Shown: positions 1-8,594 of the stretch, in pieces | Numbering within the stretch: position 1 is the stretch's first letter | Layout: the number at the start of each line of letters is the position of its first letter | Source: Pantoea sp. GD03673 | GTDB lineage: Bacteria; Pseudomonadota; Gammaproteobacteria; Enterobacterales; Enterobacteriaceae | Length of the DNA stretch: 64,000 nucleotides | Assembly (NCBI RefSeq): GCF_029844725.1 | Contig: NZ_JAOCKJ010000005.1 | Location: 124,001 to 188,000, forward strand | Reading direction: 5' to 3' | Program-made: the position numbers and the translations under genes | The notes under the pieces: generated by a model | The model's database searches: none | The model's input: only the letters and a program-made list of their open reading frames with translations | Told to the model about the DNA's origin: nothing

Positions 1-1
1 G

Positions 2-757
2 GTGTTTGTCAGCAACAGCTACCTCAGCGCCGCCGATGATGCCATCTGCATCAAAACCACCCACAAACCGGCCGCGCTGCGGCGTCCGGCACGGCAGATT
101 ATGATCACCAACTGCCTGCTGCGCAGCTACAGCTGCGCCTTTAAAATCGGCACCGAAACCTGGGATGATGTGGAAGATGTCACGGTAACCGGCTGCACTA
201 TTTTTGATTCGAACCACGGCATTGGCATTCTGTCACGGGACGGCGGCGCGATGCGTCGTCTGCTGTTCAGTAATCTGACCTTTGCCTGCCACCACGCGCC
301 ACCCTGTCACTGGGGCAAAGCCGATCCGCTGCATATTTCGGTGCGCCGCCGCGATCCCGCGATCACGCCCGGCAGGGTGGAGCAGGTGCAGTTCAGTAAC
401 ATGACGGGTGTGGCGGAAGGGGCGATTAACCTGCATGCGGCAGAGCCAGGCTGGATACGCGATGTGGTGATCAGCCAGTTGCAGATGCGGCAGACCGTGG
501 CGCAGGTTGCACAGGGGCATTACGACGTGCGACCGCCCTGTAATCCGGACTCGCCGACCGGCATGGGGCTGGATAACGCCTACCGGCTTGACCCGAAAAC
601 CGGTGAAGCCTTTGGGGTAGAGCGTTATCCCGGCGGACTGCCGGGCCTGTTCGCATCCGGGGTAGAGAATCTGCAACTGCACAGCCTGGTGATATCACGT
701 CCGGCGCCGTTGCCGCCAGGCTGGCACCCTGAGTGCGTGGTGCAGTTGCCAGCGTGA
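2..757 (+). CDS. Glycoside hydrolase family 28 (polygalacturonase-like), 5' truncated by window edge
   Basis: This is the carboxy-terminal 251 residues of a right-handed beta-helix enzyme of the GH28 family, whose members hydrolyse galacturonan or related pectin chains. The frame is open to the left edge, so the true start and any signal peptide lie outside. A DDAICIK block at residues 12-18 matches the paired-aspartate motif of the GH28 active site. A SNHGIGILS block near residue 70 matches the conserved glycine-His-glycine motif. Short repeating strand-turn units (VEDVTVTGCTI, VEQVQFSNMTG, IRDVVISQLQM) fit a beta-helix. It converges on the dehydrogenase gene with one base between the two stop codons. 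The exact substrate cannot be read from the sequence. Confidence 0.75.
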   Translation: MFVSNSYLSAADDAICIKTTHKPAALRRPARQIMITNCLLRSYSCAFKIGTETWDDVEDVTVTGCTIFDSNHGIGILSRDGGAMRRLLFSNLTFACHHAPPCHWGKADPLHISVRRRDPAITPGRVEQVQFSNMTGVAEGAINLHAAEPGWIRDVVISQLQMRQTVAQVAQGHYDVRPPCNPDSPTGMGLDNAYRLDPKTGEAFGVERYPGGLPGLFASGVENLQLHSLVISRPAPLPPGWHPECVVQLPA

Positions 758-758
758 T

Positions 759-1829
759 TTACAGCGCGGCGGCGATGGCTGCACCGAGCTGTTCGGTGCT
801 GGCGCTGCCGCCGAGATCGCGCGTCAGATGCTGGCCCGCCGCCAGCGTGCGTTCAATCGCCTCTAACACGGCATCACCCGCCGCTTTGTAGCCAAGGTGC
901 TCCAGCATCATCGCTCCGCACCAGATCTGCCCGATGGGATTGGCGACGCCTTTGCCAGCGATATCTGGTGCAGAGCCGTGAACCGGCTCAAACAGGCTGG
1001 GGAACAGGCCTTCCGGGTTGATGTTAGCCGAGGGCGCAATGCCGATGGTGCCGGTACAGGCCGGACCCAGGTCGGAGAGGATATCGCCAAACAGGTTGCT
1101 GGCGACCACCACATCAAACCAGTCCGGGTGCAGCACGAAGTTAGCGGTGAGAATATCGATGTGATATTTATCGACGCGAACCTCGGGGAACTGACCGGAC
1201 ATGGCTTCGACGCGGCTGTCCCAGTAAGGCATGGTGATGGCGATGCCGTTAGATTTGGTGGCGGAGGTCAGGTGCTTCTTTGGCCGGCTCTGCGCCAGCT
1301 GATAAGCAAACTTCAGGATGCGATCGACGCCGGTGCGCGTCATCACCGTTTCCTGAATCACCACTTCACGATCGGTGCCGGGGAACATCGTCCCCCCCAC
1401 GCTGGAATATTCGCCTTCGGTGTTTTCGCGCACCACATAAAAGTCGATATCGCCGGGCTGACGATTTGCCAGCGGTGCTTTGACGCCGGGCATCAGTCGC
1501 ACCGGACGCAGATTGACGTATTGATCGAACTCCCGGCGGAACTGCAGCAGCGAGCCCCAGAGTGAAACGTGGTCGGGCACCACGTCAGGCCAGCCCACCG
1601 CACCAAAGTAAATCGCATCAAAGGCTTTCAGCTGCGGGAACCAGTCGTCAGGCAGCATTTTGCCATGCTGCTGCCAGTAGTCGGCACTGGCGTAATCGAA
1701 CCACTCCCAGCGCAGCGGAATGTTGAATTTCTCTGCGGCCGCATTCATTACGCGGACGCCTTCCGGCATGACTTCTTTGCCAATGCCGTCGCCAGGGATG
1801 ACGGCAATACGGTGAATTTTGTCAGTCAC
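759..1829 (-). CDS. dmlA: Tartrate dehydrogenase / D-malate dehydrogenase (decarboxylating)
   Basis: This NAD-dependent beta-decarboxylating dehydrogenase of the isocitrate/isopropylmalate family closely resembles E. coli DmlA, which oxidises D-malate to pyruvate and CO2; relatives act on tartrate. Visible family blocks are IPGDGIGKEV at the amino end, FYVVRENTEGEYSSVGG, the TSATKSNG segment with the catalytic Lys, and ASNLFGDILSDLGPA with the metal-binding Asp residues. I chose the GTG start at 1829 (356 residues) because it has a GGAAAGG ribosome site and matches the family amino end; the frame stays open another 27 codons upstream. A LysR gene diverges from it, the usual arrangement of dmlA and dmlR. 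TtuC-type tartrate dehydrogenase is the main alternative name. Confidence 0.85.
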   Translation of the reverse strand: MTDKIHRIAVIPGDGIGKEVMPEGVRVMNAAAEKFNIPLRWEWFDYASADYWQQHGKMLPDDWFPQLKAFDAIYFGAVGWPDVVPDHVSLWGSLLQFRREFDQYVNLRPVRLMPGVKAPLANRQPGDIDFYVVRENTEGEYSSVGGTMFPGTDREVVIQETVMTRTGVDRILKFAYQLAQSRPKKHLTSATKSNGIAITMPYWDSRVEAMSGQFPEVRVDKYHIDILTANFVLHPDWFDVVVASNLFGDILSDLGPACTGTIGIAPSANINPEGLFPSLFEPVHGSAPDIAGKGVANPIGQIWCGAMMLEHLGYKAAGDAVLEAIERTLAAGQHLTRDLGGSASTEQLGAAIAAAL

Positions 1830-1893
1830 AGGGTACCTTTCCGGTTGATGTTCGAATTGTGTACGCAGTATAACTGTCGATTCCGGGGAAATA

Positions 1894-2832
1894 ATGAGCC
1901 TGAAAGGCAATCCATTGTTGAATCAAAGTAGAGAATCCCGCACCTCCACCGATGACTTAGCCTTTTTTGTCCGTCTGGCCGCGCTGGAGAGTCTGACTGC
2001 GGCGGCGCGCGAACTGGGACTGTCACTGGCGGCGGTCAGCAAGCGTCTGAGTCAGCTGGAGCAACGCCTTGGCGTGCAGCTGCTGCGCCGCACCACGCGA
2101 CGGCTGGAGCTGACGCCCGAAGGCCGCCGTTATCTGGCTGGCGCACGTCCGTTGCTGGATCAGCTGGCGGCACTGGAAGAGGCGGTCAGCGGTGAAACCG
2201 CCCAGCTGCGCGGCACACTGAACATCAACGCTTCATTTGGTTTTGGTCGTCGGCATATTGCGCCCTGCGTTTCGGCCTTTGCCGCACTGCATCCGCAGCT
2301 CTCACTGTCCCTGTCCCTCAGCAGCCAGCCGCTTAATTTTCTGGATGCGCACATGGACATTGATATCCGCGTCGGCGAACCGCCGGACTCGCGGCTGGTG
2401 GCACGCAAACTGCGCACCAATCCGCGCATCCTCTGCTGCTCACCTGCCTATGCTGCCCGGCACGGTCTGCCCGCTACGGTGCGCGATCTGGCGCAGCACA
2501 ACTGTATTCTGCTGCGCCAGCACGACAGTGATTTTACCCTGTGGCGGCTGACCAGCGGCGAACAGAGCATCAGCCAGAAAGTGCGTGGCAGCCTGATCAC
2601 CAATGATGGCGAAGTGGCGATGCGGCTGGCGATGGATGGGCATGGCATTCTGCTGCGTTCCTGGTGGGACGCACAGCACAGCCTGGCAACAGGCGAGCTG
2701 CTGGCGGTATTGCCCGACTGGCAGGCACCCGATGGCGATATTTTTGCGGTCTGGCAGGCGCAGCGCCAGCTGCCCGCGCGCATCACCGCGTTTGTGGCGT
2801 TTTTACAGAATTCGCTTCAGTCGGCTGATTAA
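1894..2832 (+). CDS. LysR-family transcriptional regulator (DmlR-like)
   Basis: A 312-residue LysR-type regulator. The amino end (about residues 20-80) holds the winged helix-turn-helix, with LAALESLTAAARELGLSLAAVSKRLSQLE as the DNA-binding segment and RRTTRRLELTPEGRRY as the wing. The remainder is the substrate-binding fold that senses the inducer. It lacks any membrane segment. It is divergent from the tartrate/D-malate dehydrogenase with only 64 bases between the two starts, so it probably controls that gene and itself from this gap. This is inferred from the arrangement and from E. coli DmlR, which activates dmlA under anaerobic growth on D-malate. The start at 1894 has a GGGG ribosome site five bases upstream. 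Confidence 0.85.
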   Translation: MSLKGNPLLNQSRESRTSTDDLAFFVRLAALESLTAAARELGLSLAAVSKRLSQLEQRLGVQLLRRTTRRLELTPEGRRYLAGARPLLDQLAALEEAVSGETAQLRGTLNINASFGFGRRHIAPCVSAFAALHPQLSLSLSLSSQPLNFLDAHMDIDIRVGEPPDSRLVARKLRTNPRILCCSPAYAARHGLPATVRDLAQHNCILLRQHDSDFTLWRLTSGEQSISQKVRGSLITNDGEVAMRLAMDGHGILLRSWWDAQHSLATGELLAVLPDWQAPDGDIFAVWQAQRQLPARITAFVAFLQNSLQSAD

Positions 2833-2944
2833 TTGAATGTCGTGATGAGGCTGGAAGCAGGCGAGCCTGCGGATAGCCAGCCTGCAGGATTAAACTGATT
2901 CGATCAGTTCAGGGCGCAGCGGCGTTTACAGCGTTTTTGCTGAT

Positions 2945-2963
2945 GCGTATGATTCTCATTCTT
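2945..2963 (+). promoter_or_regulatory. Probable Fur box upstream of the YncE-like gene
   Basis: The 19 bases here match the classical Fur consensus (three GATAAT-type hexamers) at about 12 of 19 positions, including the ATGAT and TCATT core. It lies 66 bases before the start at 3030. E. coli yncE is known to be iron-repressed through Fur, which supports the call. The match was made by eye, without scoring. Confidence 0.55.
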
Positions 2964-3029
2964 TTTTATTTCGGGCAAGCCGCCGCGCTGCGGCCAGCCG
3001 GGAGTAGCAGGTCGCAGAAGGAGTTAAGC

Positions 3030-4124
3030 ATGAAAGCGTTGTTCAGCCCGCGTAACGCGGCACTCGCACTGGCGGTCGTCACCACCTTCGGCCTGACCGC
3101 GTGCCAGACCACGGTGAAAAAAGCGGATAGCGGCGGCTCCGTCGTGATGCAGCCCTCCAGCCCCGATAATCTGATCGAGCGCGAGCTGGGCGAAGGGCTG
3201 TATGAGATGGCCTATCTGCCCGCGAAAAATGCGCTATATGTTGCCAGCGCCCAGGGCTTCAAAGATGTCAGCGGCGGGATGATCTATCGTCTGGATGCCA
3301 CTACGCTGCAGAGCACCGGCGCAGGCCACTTCGATCTGAAAAACTTTGGGCTGATCAGCGAGCCGGACGGCAGCGCGCTCTACGCTACCAACTCCCTGGA
3401 TGGCGGTATCTCTAAGATCGATCCGGAAAACGGTAAGGTGCTGAAGCGCCTGATGTTTGACGATAAAAACGAGAAGGGATTGCCGGTTGGCACGCGTGAA
3501 ATCTTTCTGCATGACGGACTGCTTTATGTTGGCGGCACGGGCGACCCGGGTGTGATCTGGGTGGTCGATGCCAAAACCCTGACGCTAAAAACCCGGATTA
3601 AAAATGCCGGGAAGTGGGTCACAGGCATTATCTTCTCGCCGGTCAGCGACCGGATTTACGCGGCGAACGGCAGCGGTGAAATCCTGGTGATCAATCCCCG
3701 GAATCACAGGATCGAGCAGCGCCTGACGGCAGGTGACGGGCAGGATTATCTGTTCCTGAACATGGCTGAAGATCCGGCAACCGGACGCCTTTTTGTTACG
3801 GATGATTCTAAAGCGAAAAATACCCTGGTGTTTGATGAGCGCAGCGGCAAGGTCATTAAGCGTCTGGATACGGGCGATTCAATGGGGATTAAGTTTAACG
3901 GCAAGCGCAACGAGATTTACATCAGCCAGCGTGAGTCGAAGAAGGTGCTGCAGCTGGATGGTGCGACCTATGAAGTGAAAAACAGCTGGTCGTTTGACAG
4001 TCATCCCAACAGCCTGCTGGTTTCACCAGACGGGCAGACACTGTTTGTGACACTGAAGCAGGGCTTCAATGACGATAACAGCAGTCAGGGGCTGGATGGC
4101 GTAGCGCGTATTACCCTGCAATAA
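3030..4124 (+). CDS. yncE: YncE-like seven-bladed beta-propeller lipoprotein
   Basis: A 364-residue protein of the YncE family, periplasmic beta-propellers of uncertain function that bind DNA in vitro in E. coli. Residues 1-22 form a signal ending in a lipobox, GLTAC, so the Cys should be lipidated; E. coli YncE instead has an ordinary cleaved signal. YncE landmarks follow: GLYEMAYLPAKNALYVAS, IYRLDATTLQ, VIWVVDAKTL and the closing HPNSLLVSPDGQTLFVTLKQ. The repeated 'DA(K/T)TL...' and 'PDG..L(Y/F)' units are the blade repeats. The ATG at 3030 has an AGAAGGAG ribosome site; the frame runs open 31 codons further upstream, through the Fur-like sequence, but that segment is not expected to be translated. 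Confidence 0.82.
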   Translation: MKALFSPRNAALALAVVTTFGLTACQTTVKKADSGGSVVMQPSSPDNLIERELGEGLYEMAYLPAKNALYVASAQGFKDVSGGMIYRLDATTLQSTGAGHFDLKNFGLISEPDGSALYATNSLDGGISKIDPENGKVLKRLMFDDKNEKGLPVGTREIFLHDGLLYVGGTGDPGVIWVVDAKTLTLKTRIKNAGKWVTGIIFSPVSDRIYAANGSGEILVINPRNHRIEQRLTAGDGQDYLFLNMAEDPATGRLFVTDDSKAKNTLVFDERSGKVIKRLDTGDSMGIKFNGKRNEIYISQRESKKVLQLDGATYEVKNSWSFDSHPNSLLVSPDGQTLFVTLKQGFNDDNSSQGLDGVARITLQ

Positions 4125-4147
4125 AAAAAGGCGGCATCGCTGCCGCC
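4123..4147 (-). terminator. Rho-independent terminator of the DUF1330 gene
   Basis: A GC stem (GGCGGCA / TGCCGCC) with a 4-base loop at 4130-4147 is followed on the minus strand by seven T. It starts in the last codon of the convergent yncE-like gene and may also slow transcription from that side. Confidence 0.75.
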
Positions 4148-4154
4148 TCTTCAG

Positions 4155-4448
4155 TTACTTATCAACACCCTGTACCAGCACCACGCGGTAGTTCGCGCCT
4201 TTCAGGCGGTGGGCTTTGGCAGCCTGATATTCCGGGCTGTCATACCAGGCGTGTGCGGCTTCGCGGGTCGCGAATTCCAGAATCACCACGCCTTCCGCTT
4301 CCTGTCCTTCCAGCGTTTCCAGTTCGCCATAAAAGGCGAGCGGGGTGATCTGATGATCGCCGCGTGCCTGACCCGCTTTCTCAGCGTAGATGGCCATTTC
4401 GTCCTGGTTCAGGGTGTTATCACGAATAAATACAACGTATGCACTCAC
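4155..4448 (-). CDS. DUF1330 domain protein
   Basis: A 97-residue cytoplasmic protein of the DUF1330 family, small alpha-beta (dimeric ferredoxin-like) proteins with no agreed function. Family features seen are the opening SAYVVFIRD strand, the GVVILEFATREAAHAWYDSPEYQAAKAHR block and a closing VVLVQG strand. The GTG at 4448 is preferred because an AAGGAG ribosome site lies just upstream and the protein then has the usual family length; a longer in-frame extension overlaps yghU. It lies 10 bases downstream of yghU on the same strand, so the two are probably co-transcribed. Confidence 0.75.
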   Translation of the reverse strand: MSAYVVFIRDNTLNQDEMAIYAEKAGQARGDHQITPLAFYGELETLEGQEAEGVVILEFATREAAHAWYDSPEYQAAKAHRLKGANYRVVLVQGVDK

Positions 4449-4458
4449 AGTTCTCTCC

Positions 4459-5322
4459 TTAAGCTTTTTTATCCTGGGTTTGGGTATCAAAGTCAGCGGC
4501 ATCATGACGCTCATGCAGCTGATCGGCCGGGTCGCCCATGACGCGGTTGACCTTGCGGCCACGAATGACGGCAGGGCGCTGTGCGATCTCTTTCGCCCAG
4601 CGCACGACATTTTTATAGGACTGCACATCCAGGAATTCGGCAGCGCCATACTGATCGTTCAGCACCATGTTGCCGTACCACGGCCAGGTGGCGATGTCAG
4701 CGATGGTGTAGTCATCACCAGCCAGATAGCGGTGTTCGGCCAGCTGACGATCCAGCACGTCGAGCTGACGTTTCGCTTCCAGGGTGAAGCGGTTGATGGC
4801 GTACTCGATTTTTTCGGGCGCGTAATGATAGAAATGGCCGAAACCGCCACCGAGGTAAGGCGCAGAACCCTGCAGCCAGAAGAGCCAGTTCAGCGTCTCG
4901 GTGCGGCCTGCAATATCCTTCGGCAGGAAATAGCCATATTTTTCCGCCAGATAGAGCAGGATGTTACCTGATTCAAATACGCGAACCGGCGGCGTTGCCG
5001 AGTGGTCGCTCAGTGCCGGAATTTTTGAGTTGGGGTTCACGTCGACAAAACCGCTGGAGAACTGATCGCCGTCGCCGATACGGATCAGCCAGGCGTCATA
5101 TTCAGCATCGTTGACGTTAAGCGCCAGCAGCTCTTCCAGCAGGATGGTGACTTTCTGGCCGTTAGGCGTGCCGAGCGAATAGAGCTGCAGCGGGTGTTTG
5201 CCGACCGGCAACGCTTTTTCATGGGTGGGACCAGCGAACGGACGATTAGTTTTAGCGCCGTTACCTTTGGCTTCAGGGTCCCAGGTCCAGACGTTTGCGG
5301 GCTGATATGCATTTTCCGACAT
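4459..5322 (-). CDS. yghU: Glutathione-dependent disulfide-bond oxidoreductase (Nu-class GST)
   Basis: A 287-residue glutathione transferase homologue, close to E. coli YghU in length and sequence. YghU is a cytosolic enzyme that reduces small disulfides using two glutathione molecules per active site. The thioredoxin-like domain starts near residue 45 (LQLYSLGTPNGQKVTILLEE), includes the NPNSKIPAL segment with the cis-proline and the ESGNILLYLAEKYG glutathione-binding block, and is followed by an all-helical domain with LAGDDYTIADIATWPWY. The ATG at 5322 agrees with the family amino end; the 41 extra codons upstream do not look like protein. DUF1330 follows directly. Confidence 0.9.
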   Translation of the reverse strand: MSENAYQPANVWTWDPEAKGNGAKTNRPFAGPTHEKALPVGKHPLQLYSLGTPNGQKVTILLEELLALNVNDAEYDAWLIRIGDGDQFSSGFVDVNPNSKIPALSDHSATPPVRVFESGNILLYLAEKYGYFLPKDIAGRTETLNWLFWLQGSAPYLGGGFGHFYHYAPEKIEYAINRFTLEAKRQLDVLDRQLAEHRYLAGDDYTIADIATWPWYGNMVLNDQYGAAEFLDVQSYKNVVRWAKEIAQRPAVIRGRKVNRVMGDPADQLHERHDAADFDTQTQDKKA

Positions 5323-5538
5323 AATGAAAGTTCGCCTTATGGTGTGGTATTGGTCTGGAGTGTAGCAGGTGCTGCAAAGGCGGTTTAACTCTGCTGGCTG
5401 CGAGAGGGGGGCTGCAGGGGGCTGATGCCAGGCGGGCAGCGGCACAGGAGAAAAGTGAATAAAAGTGTGTCAGACGGGGCGTTTTTTGGCCTGAACGGAC
5501 CTGACCGTGCAGTCACCGCGACTGCACGGCAGGCAGAT

Positions 5539-6417
5539 TTACAGCAGTTCGCGCTCGATCAGTTCGCGGGTTTCAATCGCCTGCACCTTCATCTTTTCCG
5601 GGTAGCCAAACAGTGACGCCGCAATAATCGGTTCTCCGCCCACTTTATGGGTGCGGGTGGCAAAGCCAGTGTCGCGCAACGTTTTGAAAAGCGTGTCGAA
5701 GTCGACTTCGCCTTCACCCACGCCGACGTGCTGGTGAATGGTGGCATCTACGCCTGGCGGGTTAACGATGTAGCGGCAGTGTTTAGTGTGGTTCATGGTA
5801 TCGGCGATCAGCATGTGCGACAGATCATCACCGGCGTACTCCAGCATCGGCTTCACATCACCTTTGCCTTTGTCATAGAAGAAGGTGTGCGGTGCGCTGT
5901 AGATATACTTCACGTTATCGCTGCGGAACGATTTCACGATATCCACGGTTTCGTTGTTCTCTTCGCAGAAATCCCACGGATGGGCCTGGATTTCGACGCG
6001 GATGCCTTCGCGTTCGATAATGGGCAGCAACTCTTCCATCGAACGATAAAACATCTCTTCACAGATTTCCGGTTCGTTAGGCGTGCCGGAGAGCTCGGTG
6101 TTAATCACCTGCACACCCATTTCGACGGCAATCTCAATCATTCGCTTCCAGTTCTTCACTGCCGCCTGACGGCGTAATTCATCCGGGCCGGACCAGCGAT
6201 ACACCACGATAAACGAAGAGATCTCCAGCCCGGTGGCGCTCAGCGCATTTTTATACTCGGTGATGATTTCACGGCTGGCTTTGGGATGTTTATAAAACGG
6301 GTTGATCTGCGGATGCGGCGACTGTTCGATATATTTGTAGCCCCAGTCGGCCACCTGATGAACCATACGGGTGATGCCTAAGTCTTTGATCACATCCACA
6401 TCAAAAGCGATTTTCAT
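5539..6417 (-). CDS. Sugar phosphate isomerase/epimerase family TIM-barrel protein
   Basis: A 292-residue xylose-isomerase-like TIM barrel (AP endonuclease 2 superfamily). These enzymes isomerise, epimerise or dehydrate sugars and inositols using a divalent metal held by Glu, Asp and His. Candidate ligand segments are VINTELSG, VEIQAHPWDF, and MLIADTMNHTKH near residue 210. The opening is MKIAFDVDVIKDLG with a GGAG ribosome site. It lies 18 bases after the Gfo/Idh/MocA gene on the same strand, which points to a two-step sugar pathway. No phosphate-binding motif or specific substrate can be assigned. The second such pair at 11,904-14,001 is probably in the same regulon. Confidence 0.78.
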   Translation of the reverse strand: MKIAFDVDVIKDLGITRMVHQVADWGYKYIEQSPHPQINPFYKHPKASREIITEYKNALSATGLEISSFIVVYRWSGPDELRRQAAVKNWKRMIEIAVEMGVQVINTELSGTPNEPEICEEMFYRSMEELLPIIEREGIRVEIQAHPWDFCEENNETVDIVKSFRSDNVKYIYSAPHTFFYDKGKGDVKPMLEYAGDDLSHMLIADTMNHTKHCRYIVNPPGVDATIHQHVGVGEGEVDFDTLFKTLRDTGFATRTHKVGGEPIIAASLFGYPEKMKVQAIETRELIERELL

Positions 6418-6435
6418 CTTTCTGCTCCGGGCACA

Positions 6436-7479
6436 TTAAGGTTGCTGTTCTTCGTTAAAGGTCACGCCGATCTGCTGCCTGACATTGTCCATGACGGCCA
6501 GGGTGATAATCGCCTGATCAAGCGAATGGACAGGCGAATCGATCAGGTTCTGGCCGACGCACCAGGCAAAGTGGTTAATTTCATGACAGAGCTGCTCATA
6601 GCGGCTGGCAGGCTCCTGCCACTGCAGGCGGTGACGCCGATCGCTGGACGTGAGCGTGAAGTGACCGGGTGCATAGAACTGGCCCGCCAGCTCCAGCGTG
6701 GCATCGCGACCGGCAATTACCGCGCTGCCAGGCGTGTTGCTGAACAGAGTGGTGTTCAGCACCGACTGCATGCCGTGCTGATGCGTAAACAGCATTGACG
6801 TCTGACCGTTGACGCCGCCATCCGGGACGGGCTGACCACGGGCGATAATCGACTCAGGCGCACCGCCGCTCACAAACACACTGAGCGCCACCAGATAACT
6901 GCCGAGATCGAGCATCGGACCGCCCGCCAGAGCGGCATTGAAAATACGGTGATCCGGGGTGAAAAACTCCCCATGATCGGCAATCAGGGTGTGAATATCA
7001 CCGAGCGCGCCATCCTCCAGTAATTGACGGATGACGTCATACTTCGGCGCGAAGTTGCACCACATTGCTTCCATACAGAGCAGGCTGGCGGCAGCGGCGG
7101 CCTGTTTAAGCTGAGTGGCCTGCTGCGCATTCAGCGCCAGCGGTTTTTCTACCAGCAGATGCTTTCCGGCGGCAATCGCACGCAGGCCATCGGGAAAATG
7201 GTGGTTATGGGGTGTGGCGATGTAGACCGCATCCACATCTTCCCGCGCCAGCAGCGCATCGAGGCTGCCTGTGGCATGGCCGATTGACCATTTGTCGGCA
7301 AAGGCCTGCGCTTTTGCCGGGTCACGCGCAGCTACCGCCGTGATCTGCTGCTGGGTGTGCTGGCGCAGCGCATGCGCAAAATGGTCGGCGATCCAGCCTG
7401 GCCCGATAATGCCCCAGCGCAGTCGCGGAACCTGGCGGGCATCGGTTATGCGTGGAGCCGGAAGCGTTGATGGGAACAT
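6436..7479 (-). CDS. Gfo/Idh/MocA family NAD(P)-dependent oxidoreductase
   Basis: A 347-residue dehydrogenase. The Rossmann fold starts at RWGIIGPGWIADHFAHAL (about residues 21-38); the conserved EKPLALNAQQA block with the catalytic-type Lys of this family is near residue 110. The carboxy half is the alpha/beta sheet domain that binds the sugar and makes the dimer. Family members oxidise a ring or alcohol carbon of sugars and inositols. The ATG at 7479 has an AAGGA site. It is the first gene of a two-gene operon with the isomerase-like gene. Two copies of a palindromic operator stand 130-180 bases upstream, and a TATAGT sequence resembling a -10 element lies between them and the gene. Confidence 0.82.
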   Translation of the reverse strand: MFPSTLPAPRITDARQVPRLRWGIIGPGWIADHFAHALRQHTQQQITAVAARDPAKAQAFADKWSIGHATGSLDALLAREDVDAVYIATPHNHHFPDGLRAIAAGKHLLVEKPLALNAQQATQLKQAAAAASLLCMEAMWCNFAPKYDVIRQLLEDGALGDIHTLIADHGEFFTPDHRIFNAALAGGPMLDLGSYLVALSVFVSGGAPESIIARGQPVPDGGVNGQTSMLFTHQHGMQSVLNTTLFSNTPGSAVIAGRDATLELAGQFYAPGHFTLTSSDRRHRLQWQEPASRYEQLCHEINHFAWCVGQNLIDSPVHSLDQAIITLAVMDNVRQQIGVTFNEEQQP

Positions 7480-7610
7480 AATTTTTCCTTTTTACGAGCA
7501 GGCTGGAGGGGTCAGGACTCCACTATAGAAAGCCCGCCGTCGCCGCTCTAACCTTTTGATGAGGTGATTCCATCAACCGGATCGGCGCGGGATTTTTATC
7601 CGTTTTAGCA

Positions 7611-7625
7611 AATGAACGTTTTAAT
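7611..7625. promoter_or_regulatory. Degenerate copy of the 15-bp operator
   Basis: One half (AATGAA) is perfect and the other (TTTAAT) keeps four of six bases of the TTCATT arm. Its centre is 30 bp from the better copy at 7641-7655. It is called only because of that neighbour. Confidence 0.4.
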
Positions 7626-7640
7626 GAGAATGCAGGAGGA

Positions 7641-7655
7641 AATGAATGTTTCATT
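7641..7655. promoter_or_regulatory. Operator palindrome AATGAA-N3-TTCATT upstream of the 7479 operon
   Basis: A 15-bp inverted repeat with perfect six-base arms and the same spacing as the two sites in front of the second isomerase/oxidoreductase operon (11,827 and 11,851). The regulator is inferred to be the LacI-family protein encoded at 10,728, the only sugar-type repressor between the two operons. Confidence 0.62.
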
Positions 7656-8594
7656 TTGAGAGGAAGATCAAAATTAGCGGTGGTTTTCTATCAAAAAAAT
7701 GAGAGGAAAAGGCTGTGGCGCGATAAAGTAGTGCGGTTTTAAACAGCAGAACATGAAATAAGTTACGTGGAAGGCAACATTGGCTGAGTAAGCTTTGAAC
7801 GGTAATTCTGACTTCAAAGGTGAAAGCAATGATCACCACGCTACTGTGCCAACCGTCATTTCGTTTTCTGAGCGATGACCTAAATTACCGTCAGACCCTG
7901 GCAGAGCACCGGCAACGAGCAATGCTTACCGCGCTGCGCTTATTTACTACACCCCCTACTGCAGCCAGCATCAGTTAGCAACTGAAAAGGCGACGTTCAG
8001 AGATATCGCAGCATACATCTGCCTTTAATTACCCGGAATGCAGCATCCTGCGGCAAGTTCAACGCTTCAGCTACGCCTGTGGTTTGATTACCTGATTTAT
8101 ATGGACGTAATTTGCCTGAACCCTTTGCCGCGTTCAGGCCGGGGAGTGGTTCCCCGTGTCGTGAAGCCGCTGCGTATTCCTGACGATGCGCAGTGGCAGT
8201 CTTTTCTCTTTCACGCCGCCGTTTCACCGCTTTGTCATGGTGGGAGGGGCAGGTCAGTCCGAATCTAAGATCCTCAACCACGCCCGCCCGGAAATTAAAA
8301 AACAACCATTATGTTCACGTATGGCCGTCTTTTGTCGTTCATATTTCCTGAATAATGACTAATCAATCAGGCTGGCATCACGTGTTCTAAAACTCTTCGT
8401 CTATCAGAAAACGTGGCTTAAAACATTTTTTCATCAGCCAGACTGAAAGACTTAATTCAAGAGAAACATCCTGCAACATCTATTTACTTAAAATGACCTT
8501 CTCAAGGGGGTAGGTTTACATAGAGCAGGAGTTAAACCCGGCTGAGATTATCCTTCTCTGACCTTCTTTAACGTGACAGTTAAATGGAATTTAA

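Larger units (their letters stand above)
7480..8594. other. 1.1-kb gene-free stretch before the microcin-like locus
   Basis: No convincing gene is visible. The left end holds the promoter zone and operators of the 7479 oxidoreductase. Two small hairpins lie side by side at 8114-8139 (GCCTGAAC / GTTCAGGC arms) and 8141-8155 (GGGGA / TCCCC arms). The two overlapping open frames at about 7997-8305 lack family likeness or good ribosome sites. Base composition turns AT-rich after about 8,300. It may contain decayed genes or an unmapped RNA, but nothing here supports a firm call. Confidence 0.5.

Noticed and set aside
7997..8305. Overlapping open frames on both strands (102 codons minus, 76 codons plus)
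   Set aside because: No family likeness, no clear ribosome site, and the two compete for the same DNA. They may be remnants, but I cannot support a gene.
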